A stretch of 64,000 nt of DNA from Maricaulis sp947259345. GTDB lineage: Bacteria > Pseudomonadota > Alphaproteobacteria > Caulobacterales > Maricaulaceae. Below are positions 27,288-35,780 of this stretch, piece after piece. Every line of letters begins with the position of its first letter. The stretch's first letter is position 1. The stretch covers positions 2,170,001-2,234,000 of the forward strand of contig OZ244254.1 in the NCBI GenBank assembly GCA_965217205.1, read 5' to 3'. The notes under the pieces are model-generated. The model had not been told where the DNA came from and made no database searches. It saw only the letters and a list, made by a program, of their open reading frames with translations. Position numbers and translations under genes: made by a program.

Positions 27288-28301
27288 ATGGTGGACTGTG
27301 GAGCGATCGCGGCGGCATTGCTGGCGCTGAATGCACAAGGGGGCACGGATTATGCCTGCAAGGCCAGCCCGGCGGGTCTCGCCGTGGCACGGGATGCAGA
27401 CCAGGCCAATCACTATCTTGCCGCCCTGGACAGTGGTCACGCGGCCTTTGTCGCACAATTCGGCGAAACACCGGGTCCGGCCGCCATCATTCAGGGCAAT
27501 CAGGCCCGCGCCGCGCTAGCCGGGCCGCTGGAAGCCGCTGGCTATGGACGTGTCCTGCCCTGGGTCGATGCGGTCGAGGAAGCACAGCGGCGGCGCGACC
27601 GCATCCGGGCCCAGATTGAAGACCAGGCTCCGGGTTTGCCGGAGGCGCAGCTGAATGCGCTCGTTGAACGCGCCCTGGGCGGCCAGGGCGCGACGGACGA
27701 GCCACTCGATCCGGCCGTCGAGCAGGCCGCGATTGCCCACGAGCTTGGCCATCTCTGGTATATTGACGCCTTCTGGCCGGACGATCGCGATGCCCCGGCC
27801 CATTATGGCGGTCACGCGCCGGACTGGCTGGACGAGATGGCCGCAGTGGCCATGGAAGAGGGCCCCCTGCTGGAAACCCGGCGCGAACAATTGCGCGATG
27901 CCGACGGTGAAACCCCGATCGCCCTGGATGCCTTCCTCGCGATGGAACACCCGCTGGCCAGCCTCGGCCAGGCGGCGCGAGCCAATCTGGCCGATCGCAA
28001 TAACTCAGCCGACACGGCAGCCAGCGGCGGGATGCAGGTCTTGCGACTGAGCGGCGAGGAGGCGGATGAGTTCCTCTCCCAGGCCGCCATCGACCCCGGC
28101 AGCTATTACGTCATGGCACGCGGCTTTCTGGACTATCTCACCGCCCGGGCCGGTGCAGCGCCGCTGGGCGAGCTGTCCACCTGGATGCGAGGTGGTGGCA
28201 CGATGGAAACCTGGCTGGCCGAACACGGTGCCGCCCATGGCCTGCCCTCGAATACCGACTTGCTGGTGGCCGATTGGCAGGTCTGGCTGGACGGGGCGTG
28301 A
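27288..28301 (+). CDS. Putative zinc metallopeptidase (HExxH) of unknown family
   Basis: 337 residues. HELGHLW at 151-157 is an HExxH zinc motif; 28 residues after its second His comes DWLDEMAAVAMEE, whose Glu183 is well placed as the third ligand of a gluzincin-type peptidase. A stop codon directly precedes the ATG in frame and GGGGA lies about 8 bases upstream, so the start is secure. The first 20 residues (CGAIAAALLALNAQGGT) are only weakly signal-like, so location is unclear. No close family comes to mind. The gene lies between the J-domain gene and a small membrane protein gene. Confidence 0.7.
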   Translation: MVDCGAIAAALLALNAQGGTDYACKASPAGLAVARDADQANHYLAALDSGHAAFVAQFGETPGPAAIIQGNQARAALAGPLEAAGYGRVLPWVDAVEEAQRRRDRIRAQIEDQAPGLPEAQLNALVERALGGQGATDEPLDPAVEQAAIAHELGHLWYIDAFWPDDRDAPAHYGGHAPDWLDEMAAVAMEEGPLLETRREQLRDADGETPIALDAFLAMEHPLASLGQAARANLADRNNSADTAASGGMQVLRLSGEEADEFLSQAAIDPGSYYVMARGFLDYLTARAGAAPLGELSTWMRGGGTMETWLAEHGAAHGLPSNTDLLVADWQVWLDGA

Positions 28302-28386
28302 GTGCGAACCGGCGCGGTCGTCCTCCTAACCCTTTATTTGCCAACTGCGTAGAAGCTGTACGTGGGCAACGTATCGGGGCGACGTC

Positions 28387-28806
28387 ATGAGCAATGAGGA
28401 CAAGGGTTTCGGCCCGGTTCGTATTATCGCGTTCGTGCTGGTCACCCTTCCCCTGCTTTATATGGGTCTCTGGTCCGCGATGATCATTGGCACTTTCAGC
28501 GGTCTCTGGCGTCCGGTTCTGGGCGAGGTCGATGTCGGAACCGCGATTGCCCGGTCCGAACCGATCGAGATCATCGGGTTTGCCGTGATGAGCCTCGCCT
28601 GGCTGGCCGGTGTGGCCCTGCTGGCCCTGTCGCGGCGGGCTGCCGTCTACGCCCTGGCAGCGGGTTCGCTGGTTCATATCGCGGTGTGGCTGAAAATCAC
28701 CGACGGACAGTATTATGCCGGCCAGTTCGGCATGATCATCATCATGCTGGAAATGCTGGCGATAACCCTCGCCCACTTTGTTACCCGCGGTCGCCGACTG
28801 ATCTGA
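28387..28806 (+). CDS. Membrane protein of unknown function, four predicted helices
   Basis: 139 residues with four hydrophobic segments: IIAFVLVTLPLLYMGLWSAM, IIGFAVMSLAWLAGVALLAL, AAVYALAAGSLVHIAVWL and MIIIMLEMLAITLAHFV. No family is recognised and there are no obvious functional residues. It stands 85 bases after the putative metallopeptidase and 119 bases before cobS, all on the same strand. Confidence 0.72.
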   Translation: MSNEDKGFGPVRIIAFVLVTLPLLYMGLWSAMIIGTFSGLWRPVLGEVDVGTAIARSEPIEIIGFAVMSLAWLAGVALLALSRRAAVYALAAGSLVHIAVWLKITDGQYYAGQFGMIIIMLEMLAITLAHFVTRGRRLI

Positions 28807-28925
28807 ATTGCTTGCAGCAACCGGCCTTGACTTGAAGGCGGTGCGGACGTGCGATACCTCCCATGTGTCCGATGATCACGCACCGCAGCAAATGACGTGT
28901 GCGTCCAGCCATAAAGACCGGTTCG

Positions 28926-29912
28926 ATGAGCGATAATTTCCCCCTTGCCCTGCCCGACGCCAAAGCCGATTGCAAGGGGCTGTTCGGCTTTGATCCGGGC
29001 TTCGAGGTGGCGATGTTCTCGACGCCGGACGAACACACGCCCATCCTGGACCCGGACTATGTTTTCGACCCGGCGACCACACGCGCCATCCTGTCGGGCT
29101 TTGCCTTCAATCGCCGCGTCATGGTCCAAGGCTATCACGGCACTGGCAAGTCGACCCATATCGAACAGGTCGCGGCGCGCCTCAACTGGCCGATGGTCCG
29201 GGTCAATCTGGACAGCCATGTCAGCCGGATCGACATGGTCGGCAAGGACGCCATCGTCTTGAAGGATGGCAAGCAGATCACGGAATTCCAGGAAGGCATC
29301 CTGCCCTGGGCCCTTCAGCGCCCGGTCGCCCTCCTGTTTGATGAATACGATGCCGGCCGACCGGACGTGATGTTCGTGATTCAGCGCGTGCTGGAAGCCT
29401 CCGGCTCGCTGACCCTTTTGGATCAGACCAAGGTGATCCGGCCGCACCCCTCCTTCCGCCTGTTCGCGACCACAAACACGATCGGCCTGGGCGACACGAC
29501 CGGCCTCTATCACGGCACCCAGCAGATCAACCAGGGCCAGATGGACCGCTGGTCTATCGTCGCCACGCTGAACTATCTGCCGCGCGAAACCGAAAACGCC
29601 ATCGTGCTGGCCAAGATGAAAAAGCTGGCCGCCACCGAAGACGGCCGCAAACAGGTCGCCGACATGGTCAAGGTCGCCGACCTCACCCGCGAAGCGTTCA
29701 TCAATGGCGATATCTCCACCGTGATGAGCCCGCGTACCGTTCTGACCTGGGCGGAAAACCAGGAAATCTTCGGCGATCTCGGCATGGCCTTCCGCCTCAC
29801 TTTCCTGAACAAGTGCGACGAGCTGGAACGCCCGGTCATTGCCGAGATGTATCAGCGCGTCTTCGCCGAGGATTTGCCGGAAGCCCCGGTGAAGAGTGTC
29901 AGCGCGGCTTAG
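28926..29912 (+). CDS. cobS: CobS-type AAA+ ATPase (cobaltochelatase subunit)
   Basis: 328 residues. Walker A is GYHGTGKSTHIEQVAARL and Walker B is VALLFDEYDAGRPDVMF; the sensor region FRLFATTNTIGLGDTTGLYHG and the arginine-containing MSPRTVLTWAEN are typical of CobS. With CobT and CobN it forms the aerobic cobaltochelatase of cobalamin synthesis. No cobN or other cobalamin gene is present here and cobT is 5.9 kb away, so this may be an orphan CobST chaperone pair. ATG at 28926 gives the family N-terminus. Its stop overlaps the CusF-like stop (convergent). Confidence 0.92.
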   Translation: MSDNFPLALPDAKADCKGLFGFDPGFEVAMFSTPDEHTPILDPDYVFDPATTRAILSGFAFNRRVMVQGYHGTGKSTHIEQVAARLNWPMVRVNLDSHVSRIDMVGKDAIVLKDGKQITEFQEGILPWALQRPVALLFDEYDAGRPDVMFVIQRVLEASGSLTLLDQTKVIRPHPSFRLFATTNTIGLGDTTGLYHGTQQINQGQMDRWSIVATLNYLPRETENAIVLAKMKKLAATEDGRKQVADMVKVADLTREAFINGDISTVMSPRTVLTWAENQEIFGDLGMAFRLTFLNKCDELERPVIAEMYQRVFAEDLPEAPVKSVSAA

Positions 29913-30244
29913 CCCACGCTCTCATCGACTTCAGCCGCGATCACCACCAACTCGCCATCGCGGCGGGTCACGGTGACGATCAGTGCGGCGCCCGGCTGGA
30001 ACAGCTCGATTTCCACGCCCTCATCGATCGCGAAGGGCATGACCATGGCGCCCATGCCCAGTTCCGGCATGGCTTCATGTCGCAGGAGCGTGGTGCGGGC
30101 CTCTGTGTCGACCGTGCGAACATCAGCGGAGACGATTGACTGCGCCATCGCTTCGGCATCGGCCATGGCGTGACCGCCATGATGGCCATGATGATCAGCG
30201 GAGGCGGTGGCAAGCAGGAGGCTGGTGGCGAGAAGCGTGATCAT
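29909..30244 (-). CDS. Periplasmic copper-binding protein, CusF-like
   Basis: 111 residues. A short signal (MITLLATSLLLATASA) is followed by a His-rich start (DHHGHHGGHAM) and a CusF-type core: TLRHEAMPELGMGAM is not exact, the visible string being LLRHEAMPELGMGAMVMPF, which matches the His-Met-Met copper(I) site of CusF. It would hand periplasmic copper to an efflux system or to the neighbouring oxidase. Its start overlaps the multicopper oxidase stop (ATGA). Last gene of the tolC-oxidase-cusF unit. Confidence 0.85.
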   Translation of the reverse strand: MITLLATSLLLATASADHHGHHGGHAMADAEAMAQSIVSADVRTVDTEARTTLLRHEAMPELGMGAMVMPFAIDEGVEIELFQPGAALIVTVTRRDGELVVIAAEVDESVG

Positions 30245-31620
30245 GGGTGATGTCCTTGATGCGGGTTGGCGGAGGCCGGAGCCTCCGAAGCCGTCGTGTT
30301 GATGCCGTCGCGGCTGAGTTCGTCAGCACGAGCCAAGCGGGCCTCGCCCTCGGGATTGTCATACCAGCCCGGATCGCCATCGCCGGTGAGACGGTCGCGG
30401 ACTTTCAGGATGGTGAACATGCCGCCCATGGTGATGTAATCGCGCGGGCCGGGAGCCCCGACCATGGGCAGAGAGTTTTCCGGCACCGGCATATGGCCCA
30501 TCTCGATGTGCTGGCCCATCTCGCCCATCCCGTCCTGGCCCATCGTCATATAGGTCGGCAGGAGGGCGCCGACGGCGCGGTCGATACGGCGGGCATTGAC
30601 GCCGGTGAGATTGGGAATGCCATGGCCCATCTGGTTCATGACGTGATGGGTCATGTGGCAATGCATGGCCCAATCGCCCGGATTGTCGGCAACGAAGTCG
30701 ACTGTCCGCGTCGACCCCGTCGGCACCAGCACGGTGGTGTCGGGATGACGCGCCGAGACCGGGATCACGCCGCCATCGGTTTCCGTGATGGTGAAGGCAT
30801 AGCCGTGCAGATGGATCGGATGATGATCCATCGCCGACAGATTTCCGAAACGGATCCGCACCCGTTCGCCGCGCTCGGCGATGAGCGGCGAAGTGCCGGG
30901 ATAACAGCGCGCATTCATGGTCAGGATGTTGAAATCACCCATCGCGTTGGGATCGGGCCGCTCGGCACCGGGATGCAGCACCCATTCCGACAGCATGATC
31001 GCATAATCACGATCCGGGCGCGGACCGACCGGCTGGCGCGGATGAACCACGATCATCCCCATCATGCCCAGCGCCATCTGGGTCATCTCGTCATGATGCG
31101 AGTGGTACATGAAGGTGCCGTGCTGGCGGAAGGTCCACTCATAGACGAAGGTCTCGCCGGGATGGATGGCACGCTGGTTGAGACCGCCCACCCCGTCCAT
31201 GCCGGAGGGCAGGATGACGCCATGCCAGTGCACGGTCGTCGGTGCCGGCAGACGATTGGTGACATAGACCCGCACCCGGTCACCCTCGACGGCCTCGATT
31301 GTCGGCCCGTGCGTGCGGCCATTATAGCCCCAGGTCTTCGCATTGAGGCCCGGCGCGAAACTGTGCTCGACCTCTTCGGATATGAGGTGGAAGACCTTCA
31401 CCCCGTCGACAATCCGGTAAGGCAAGGTCACACCGTCCGGTGTGACCACCGGCGTGTAGTCGCGGCCGGGCCGCCCCGGCGAATAGGTCCGGTCATGCGC
31501 AACTGAGGCGCTGTGGGCGCGCGGCGCAACCGGCTGAGCCGAGGCCGAACCGGTGGCCAGTCCGGTCGCGGCAAGGCCGGCAGACCCGGCGAGCAAGGCA
31601 TCCCGTCTGGAAATTCCCAT
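30241..31620 (-). CDS. Multicopper oxidase (copper resistance, CopA-like)
   Basis: 459 residues with a twin-arginine signal (GISRRDALLAGSAGLA), so exported folded. Copper ligands are all present: HWHGVILPSG and HSHHDEM (trinuclear centre), HHPIHLHGY, and the type 1 site HCHMTHHVMNQM (HCHxxxHxxxxM). A Met/His-rich segment near the C-terminus (TMGQDGMGEMGQHIEMGHMP) may bind extra copper. It would oxidise Cu(I) to the less toxic Cu(II) in the periplasm. ATG 31620 overlaps the tolC-like stop by one base (TGATG). Confidence 0.92.
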   Translation of the reverse strand: MGISRRDALLAGSAGLAATGLATGSASAQPVAPRAHSASVAHDRTYSPGRPGRDYTPVVTPDGVTLPYRIVDGVKVFHLISEEVEHSFAPGLNAKTWGYNGRTHGPTIEAVEGDRVRVYVTNRLPAPTTVHWHGVILPSGMDGVGGLNQRAIHPGETFVYEWTFRQHGTFMYHSHHDEMTQMALGMMGMIVVHPRQPVGPRPDRDYAIMLSEWVLHPGAERPDPNAMGDFNILTMNARCYPGTSPLIAERGERVRIRFGNLSAMDHHPIHLHGYAFTITETDGGVIPVSARHPDTTVLVPTGSTRTVDFVADNPGDWAMHCHMTHHVMNQMGHGIPNLTGVNARRIDRAVGALLPTYMTMGQDGMGEMGQHIEMGHMPVPENSLPMVGAPGPRDYITMGGMFTILKVRDRLTGDGDPGWYDNPEGEARLARADELSRDGINTTASEAPASANPHQGHHP

Positions 31621-32981
31621 CAATGGTCTCCCTCGCCCCGGCTCGGAGCTGTATCCGAGGCCTCACTGACCGCCACCATCGCCGGAGACCCGCCAGAGCG
31701 GATCTGGTCGAGCGCGATCCGGGCCCGGTGCCAGTCCGCCAGCGCGTCAACATAGGCCTGACCGGTCCGGCTGCGCATCTGCACGGTCGCCATCAGATCA
31801 AAGACGCTGACCTGCATCGCATTATACTGGCGCATCGTCGCATCCATCAGACGCTCACTGGTCGGCAGGGCGTCATTTTCAATATGCGTGACACGCCGCT
31901 GAGCCAGCGTCGCCACGGCCTGGGCGGATTCCAGGGCATTGCGGATTTCATAGGCCAAGGCGGCATGGCGATGGATCGCCTGTTCCGCCCGCAGCTGCGC
32001 CGCCGTGCGACGGGCCGATCCGGTATCGAAGACCGGCAGGGCAAATTCCAGCATCCAGCCTCGCGACCAGTCGCCGTCCTCGCGCTCGAACACCCCGCCC
32101 AGTTCAACATGCTCGAGCAGGCTGGCCCAGTTTTCCAGACCGGCCTCGCCAGCGGCAGCCTCGACATTGGAGCGCGCGGCGGCCAGCGGCAGGCTGGCGC
32201 TCAGCGCCGTTTGCGCATCAAGCGGCGCCAAAGGCCCCTCACCCGCTTCCAGCCGCGTGGGCAGCTGGTCTGCCGACACCGGAACACCCAGCTGGCGTGC
32301 AAGGGCGAGCCGGGCTTGCAGAGCGGCGTGTTCCGCATCCAGATAATCCAGCTCGGCCTGCTGGGCGAAAATCCGCTCACGTTCAAGTTCAAGCACCGGT
32401 GCATTGCCGGCCGCACGCATTTCCTCGGCCACGACCAGGCTTGCCGCCGCCGCGTCACGGATGCGCTGTTGCAAGTCCAGACGCTGGCGGGCCGCGACTG
32501 CCTCGACCCAGGCAAGCCGCGTTGCGGCCACGAAGTCCAGCGTCGCCAATACGGTCTCCGCCTGCCGGACCTCATAGCGATCCTGAGCGACCGCCGCCCG
32601 CCAGGGCGTAGCGGCAATGCCAAGCAGGGAGGCGCGCAGATCAACGTCCCAGATGCGCCCATGACCATCGCCCGGCAAGGTCACGACCTCGACGATCGGA
32701 TTGACCGGACGCGACGCCATCACCTGGTCGGCCCGGGCCAGACCCGCTTCGTTCAGACGTGCCAGCAAACGATGATTATTGGCGAGGGCCAGAGAGACCG
32801 CCATGGCCTCGCTGACAGTTTCACCCTCGCGCGGCAGGACCGGATCGGCGACCGGGCCGGTCCGCTCGGTCAGGCTCGCCATCACTCCGGCTCGCTCTGC
32901 GGCCGGATCGACCGTTGTGCAGGCCGAGACGATGAGAAGGCCGGCCAGCACCGGCAAGACGTTCAAACGCATTCGTGTCAT
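31620..32981 (-). CDS. TolC-family outer membrane efflux lipoprotein (CusC-like)
   Basis: 453 residues. A lipoprotein signal ends in VSACTT. Two outer-membrane-efflux repeats follow, with long helical segments (ADQVMASRPVNPIVEVVTLP; GWMLEFALPVFDTGSARRTA). It would form the outer-membrane channel of a tripartite pump; no RND pump or adaptor gene is adjacent. An alternative start is ATG 32972. The csoR operator lies 15 bases before the start, so copper should derepress this unit. It is coupled to the multicopper oxidase by a one-base overlap. Confidence 0.9.
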   Translation of the reverse strand: MTRMRLNVLPVLAGLLIVSACTTVDPAAERAGVMASLTERTGPVADPVLPREGETVSEAMAVSLALANNHRLLARLNEAGLARADQVMASRPVNPIVEVVTLPGDGHGRIWDVDLRASLLGIAATPWRAAVAQDRYEVRQAETVLATLDFVAATRLAWVEAVAARQRLDLQQRIRDAAAASLVVAEEMRAAGNAPVLELERERIFAQQAELDYLDAEHAALQARLALARQLGVPVSADQLPTRLEAGEGPLAPLDAQTALSASLPLAAARSNVEAAAGEAGLENWASLLEHVELGGVFEREDGDWSRGWMLEFALPVFDTGSARRTAAQLRAEQAIHRHAALAYEIRNALESAQAVATLAQRRVTHIENDALPTSERLMDATMRQYNAMQVSVFDLMATVQMRSRTGQAYVDALADWHRARIALDQIRSGGSPAMVAVSEASDTAPSRGEGDH

Positions 32982-32995
32982 AGGCTTGCGCTAGC

Positions 32996-33012
32996 ATACC
33001 CCCCGGGGGTAT
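32996..33012. promoter_or_regulatory. Probable CsoR operator between csoR and the tolC-like gene
   Basis: A perfect 8-base inverted repeat around one central base: ATACCCCC, C, GGGGGTAT. It has the TACCC...GGGTA look of known CsoR copper operators. It lies 14 bases before the divergent tolC-like start and 8 bases before the csoR ATG, so one bound tetramer would block both transcripts and both messages must have very short leaders. Confidence 0.8.
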
Positions 33013-33020
33013 ACAAGCGC

Positions 33021-33317
33021 ATGTCCGATCTCCACACGCCCCTCACCCCGGCTCGGGAAAAATCACTGTCCCGCCTCAAGCGCATTGAGGGTCAAGTGCG
33101 CGGCATAGGCCGCATGCTGGAAGAGGATCGCTATTGCATTGACGTGCTCACACAATTGTCAGCGGTGAAGTCAGCCCTGGCCGCAGTCGAAGGCGAAATC
33201 CTGCGCGATCATGCCGGCCATTGCGTCGCCCACGCCATCGAAAGCGGCGATGCCGAGGCCCAGAAGGTCAAGATGGACGAACTGATCGGATTGCTGGCCA
33301 AGCATTACCGGCTCTGA
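33021..33317 (+). CDS. csoR: CsoR-type copper-sensing repressor
   Basis: 98 residues of the CsoR/RcnR family: SLSRLKRIEGQVRGIGRML, YCIDVLTQLSAVKSAL, LRDHAGHCVAHAI. Metal ligands Cys39, His64 and Cys68 form the Cys-His-Cys set of Cu(I) sensors rather than the nickel (RcnR) or formaldehyde (FrmR) sets. It should repress its own gene and the divergent copper unit until Cu(I) binds. The start is ATG 33021; the reading frame is open far upstream on this strand, but that part is antisense to the tolC-like gene. The stop region overlaps the convergent oxidoreductase by 13 bases. Confidence 0.93.
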   Translation: MSDLHTPLTPAREKSLSRLKRIEGQVRGIGRMLEEDRYCIDVLTQLSAVKSALAAVEGEILRDHAGHCVAHAIESGDAEAQKVKMDELIGLLAKHYRL

Positions 33318-34249
33318 GTCGCCAGCATGCGCCCGGCCAGGGCGCGCCCGGACAGATACGCCGCTTCGACCCGCGGACCAAGACACCAGTCGCCGGCCAG
33401 GCCGATACCGGCCTCACCATCCCACAGACAGGGCGCGTCGAGGGCTTTGAGGACACGGGCATAGCGCCAGCGGTGGACCTGGCTGGACCGAATATCGGGC
33501 AAGGCGCCAGCCCAGGACTCAAAGGCGTCGTGAAGCAATCGGCTGACGGTATCGGAGGAGTCCTCGAGATGGATTTCGCTCCAGCCCGGCCCGGCCTGAA
33601 TCACCCAATTCTCCCCGTCTGCCGCACGGCCCGGCTTGGAGGAGTCGCAGGCGATCCAGGCACAAGGCCCGTCCGAGGCGCGATAGACGCGCGGGGCGGT
33701 CTCCAGCGGTTCGGCGAGCGCGACCATCAGGGTCCAGCAAGGCGCATAGCGCACGACATCAAGGCCATCGGCGAGCGGCGTCACGCCGGCGAGAAGCGTC
33801 GCGGCCTGGGGCGCCGGGATCGCGATGGCGAGGTGATCCGCCTGGACAATCTCATCGCCCTCACACGCAACCGTCCAGCCCGGCGCGTTGCTCCGAACCG
33901 CCTCGACGCGGCAGGCCTTTCGGACGTCGAGCCCCTCAGCCAGCGGGGCGACAATCCGGCTCATGCCCGGGGTTCCGACCCACCAGGTCCGGTCCACGCC
34001 CAATTGCTGCCAGGGCGCGGCCGAGCTCGCGAGCTCGGCTTGATCGAGCCAGGCGGCAAAGCCAGGGTTTCGGGCGGTGATATACTGGGCGCCATGATCA
34101 AAAGCCCCATACTCGCTGCGTCGGGTCGCGAGGCGGCCGCCCAGCCCCCGCCCCTTGTCGAGCACGATGACATCCTGCCCCGCATCGGCGAGGTGACGGG
34201 CACAGGCCAGGCCGGCCATGCCGGCTCCGATCACAATGGTTGAAGTCAC
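33305..34249 (-). CDS. FAD-dependent amine-oxidase/renalase-like oxidoreductase
   Basis: 314 residues. The dinucleotide fold TIVIGAGMAGLACARHLADA and the FAD motif KGRGLGGRLATRR are at the N-terminus; the C-terminus has GLAGDWCLGPRVEAAYLSG, where FAD-binding amine oxidases end. Length and layout match renalase-like NAD(P)-dependent proteins found in many proteobacteria. GTG at 34249 is the likely start; the frame runs upstream to 34525 into sequence antisense-unrelated to the family. No partner genes suggest the substrate. Confidence 0.85.
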   Translation of the reverse strand: MTSTIVIGAGMAGLACARHLADAGQDVIVLDKGRGLGGRLATRRSEYGAFDHGAQYITARNPGFAAWLDQAELASSAAPWQQLGVDRTWWVGTPGMSRIVAPLAEGLDVRKACRVEAVRSNAPGWTVACEGDEIVQADHLAIAIPAPQAATLLAGVTPLADGLDVVRYAPCWTLMVALAEPLETAPRVYRASDGPCAWIACDSSKPGRAADGENWVIQAGPGWSEIHLEDSSDTVSRLLHDAFESWAGALPDIRSSQVHRWRYARVLKALDAPCLWDGEAGIGLAGDWCLGPRVEAAYLSGRALAGRMLATQSR

Positions 34250-34271
34250 GCTACCCGCTCCGCCTGTTCGA

Positions 34272-34288
34272 CCGCTCAGATAGAGCGG
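34272..34288 (-). terminator. Hairpin after the flagellin gene (possible terminator)
   Basis: CCGCTC and GAGCGG pair around a 5-base loop, 29 bases downstream of the flagellin stop. No T-run follows, so an intrinsic terminator is doubtful; it may only mark the message end. Confidence 0.3.
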
Positions 34289-34316
34289 CCATCCAACAGC
34301 GACAAGCCGGGCAAGC

Positions 34317-35165
34317 TTACTGGAAGAAATTGAGAATGACGCGCGGCGCCTGATTGGCGATCTGCAACGCCTGAAGGCCCAATTGCTCGCGCACCTGGAG
34401 CGCCTGCAGCCTGGCGCTCTCGCGGCCGAGATCCGCGTCGACCAGATTACCGATGCCCGCGCTCGTCGCATCGCTCTGCTTGACCAACAGCGTCTTCTGG
34501 ATTTCCAGCGAGCGCAGCCCGACACCCAGGCGCGAGATCGCGGAATTGACGTCCGTCATGGAGCTTTCAAACGCGGTTACATCGGCCGAGGTCGGCTGGG
34601 TGACGACGGTGCTGTTATCGCTCTGCGGCAGGGTCGCGGCGAGGCCGGCGTCAAAGATACCGCCGCCATCGGTGAGGTCTTCGGCCGCGATTGTCAGGGT
34701 CTGATCCGGTCTGGCGCCGATAAGGACGGACAGGTCTTCACCGCCACTTTCCAGCAGGTTGAGGTCATTGAAGCTGGCATTCTCGGCCAACCGGACCGCC
34801 TGATTGCCCAGCTCGATATAGTCCGTCATCAGGCTGCGCCAGCTCTGTTCGTCCAGCGTCGTATCGGTTGCGGCGACAAGTTTGGAATGCATCTCCACCA
34901 TAAGATCGGAAATGCCTTCGGAGGCCGCCAGGGCCGTCTCGACAACGCCGGTTCCCAGATCAATGGATGTGAGGGCGCTGGCCCGGGACTCATTGTCCGA
35001 GCGCATGACCTGGGCCATCGCCCAGACCGTGCCATTATCACTGGCACTGCCAACCTTGAGCCCCGTCGCGATCCGGTCCTGCACTGCGGCAGTCTGGCTT
35101 TGCAGCATGCTCATATGCTGCAGCGCGGAGTTCACGGAGGCCATGGAATGGACCGAAAAGGTCAT
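34317..35165 (-). CDS. Short flagellin
   Basis: 282 residues. The N-terminus (TFSVHSMASVNSALQHMSML, DRIATGLKVGSASDNGTVWA) and the C-terminus (RLQALQVREQLGLQALQIAN, ending PRVILNFFQ) are the paired helical D0/D1 regions of flagellin; the surface-exposed middle is short, as in Caulobacterales flagellins of about 275 residues. The product is exported by the flagellar type III system. ATG 35165 gives the conserved N-terminus; ATG 35189 and 35144 are alternatives. No flagellar genes are nearby. A perfect CAGGCA/TGCCTG hairpin sits in the leader. Confidence 0.9.
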   Translation of the reverse strand: MTFSVHSMASVNSALQHMSMLQSQTAAVQDRIATGLKVGSASDNGTVWAMAQVMRSDNESRASALTSIDLGTGVVETALAASEGISDLMVEMHSKLVAATDTTLDEQSWRSLMTDYIELGNQAVRLAENASFNDLNLLESGGEDLSVLIGARPDQTLTIAAEDLTDGGGIFDAGLAATLPQSDNSTVVTQPTSADVTAFESSMTDVNSAISRLGVGLRSLEIQKTLLVKQSDATSAGIGNLVDADLGRESARLQALQVREQLGLQALQIANQAPRVILNFFQ

Positions 35166-35199
35166 CCTGCCGACACTCGCCACCATCGTTACGGCCCGG

Positions 35200-35215
35200 C
35201 AGGCATTTTTGCCTG
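35200..35215 (-). promoter_or_regulatory. Hairpin in the flagellin message leader
   Basis: CAGGCA and TGCCTG form a 6-base stem with a 4-base loop about 35 bases before the flagellin start. In Caulobacter, FlbT acts on the leader of a flagellin message, so a leader hairpin could have a regulatory role; that link is inference. Confidence 0.4.
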
Positions 35216-35322
35216 TACGGGTCCGGGTTCGAGTTTTCCACGATTGGGTTAGCGAGAGGTTGACGCCGCGATCCCGCTTTAACCTGCGCATGCTCCGGCA
35301 GCACGGTACAGGGCGGCGCCTG

Positions 35323-35601
35323 TCAGGACACGCCGTTTTGCTTGTTGGCGGTACCCGTCCGGTCGCCACCATCATCGCCCAGCGACTCAAGCGCCAGGGC
35401 CACCCGGCGTAGCAGGGTCGGCGTTTCACCCGACATGCCCTCCTCGACCGCCACGGCTTCTTCATGCGCGGCGTATTGCCAGCGTCGCAGGAGTTCGATC
35501 TTCTGGTTGCGGCTCAGTTCAGCGCTTTCCAGAACAGCCTCCGGCGTTGCAAAAACATCCGCCGGATCGAGAAGCGCGTCTTGATAGTCCGATTTCGACA
35601 T
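35323..35601 (-). CDS. Small conserved protein of unknown function, 92 residues
   Basis: MSKSDYQDALLDPADVFATP, then EAVLESAELSRNQKIELLRR and WQYAAHEEAVAVEEGMSGE, a charged helical protein without signal or membrane helix. Similar short proteins with LSRNQKIELLRRWQYAA occur in alphaproteobacteria as far as I recall, but no function is known. ATG 35601 has GAGGGG about 8 bases upstream; a longer frame to 35751 is rejected because the extra part lacks similarity and overlaps the cobT upstream region. It is divergent from cobT. Confidence 0.75.
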   Translation of the reverse strand: MSKSDYQDALLDPADVFATPEAVLESAELSRNQKIELLRRWQYAAHEEAVAVEEGMSGETPTLLRRVALALESLGDDGGDRTGTANKQNGVS

Positions 35602-35780
35602 CAGCCTAACCCCTCTCATCTGCATGCCGGCAACTGGCCGACATGAAGGAGGAGGATAACGCAGATCGGACGGGAAAGCACGGGAAGTCGGCAAAAACTT
35701 GGTCTCCGCGCCTGTGCCAGCTGTGGTTTTTGCGGTTGTCCGCACTCGCAATTCCGCCTGAATGAATTACCCTTGCAGCC

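Noticed and set aside
31623..33020. Long upstream extension of the csoR reading frame
   Set aside because: It is antisense to the tolC-like gene and csoR-family proteins are about 90-100 residues; the true start is at 33021.
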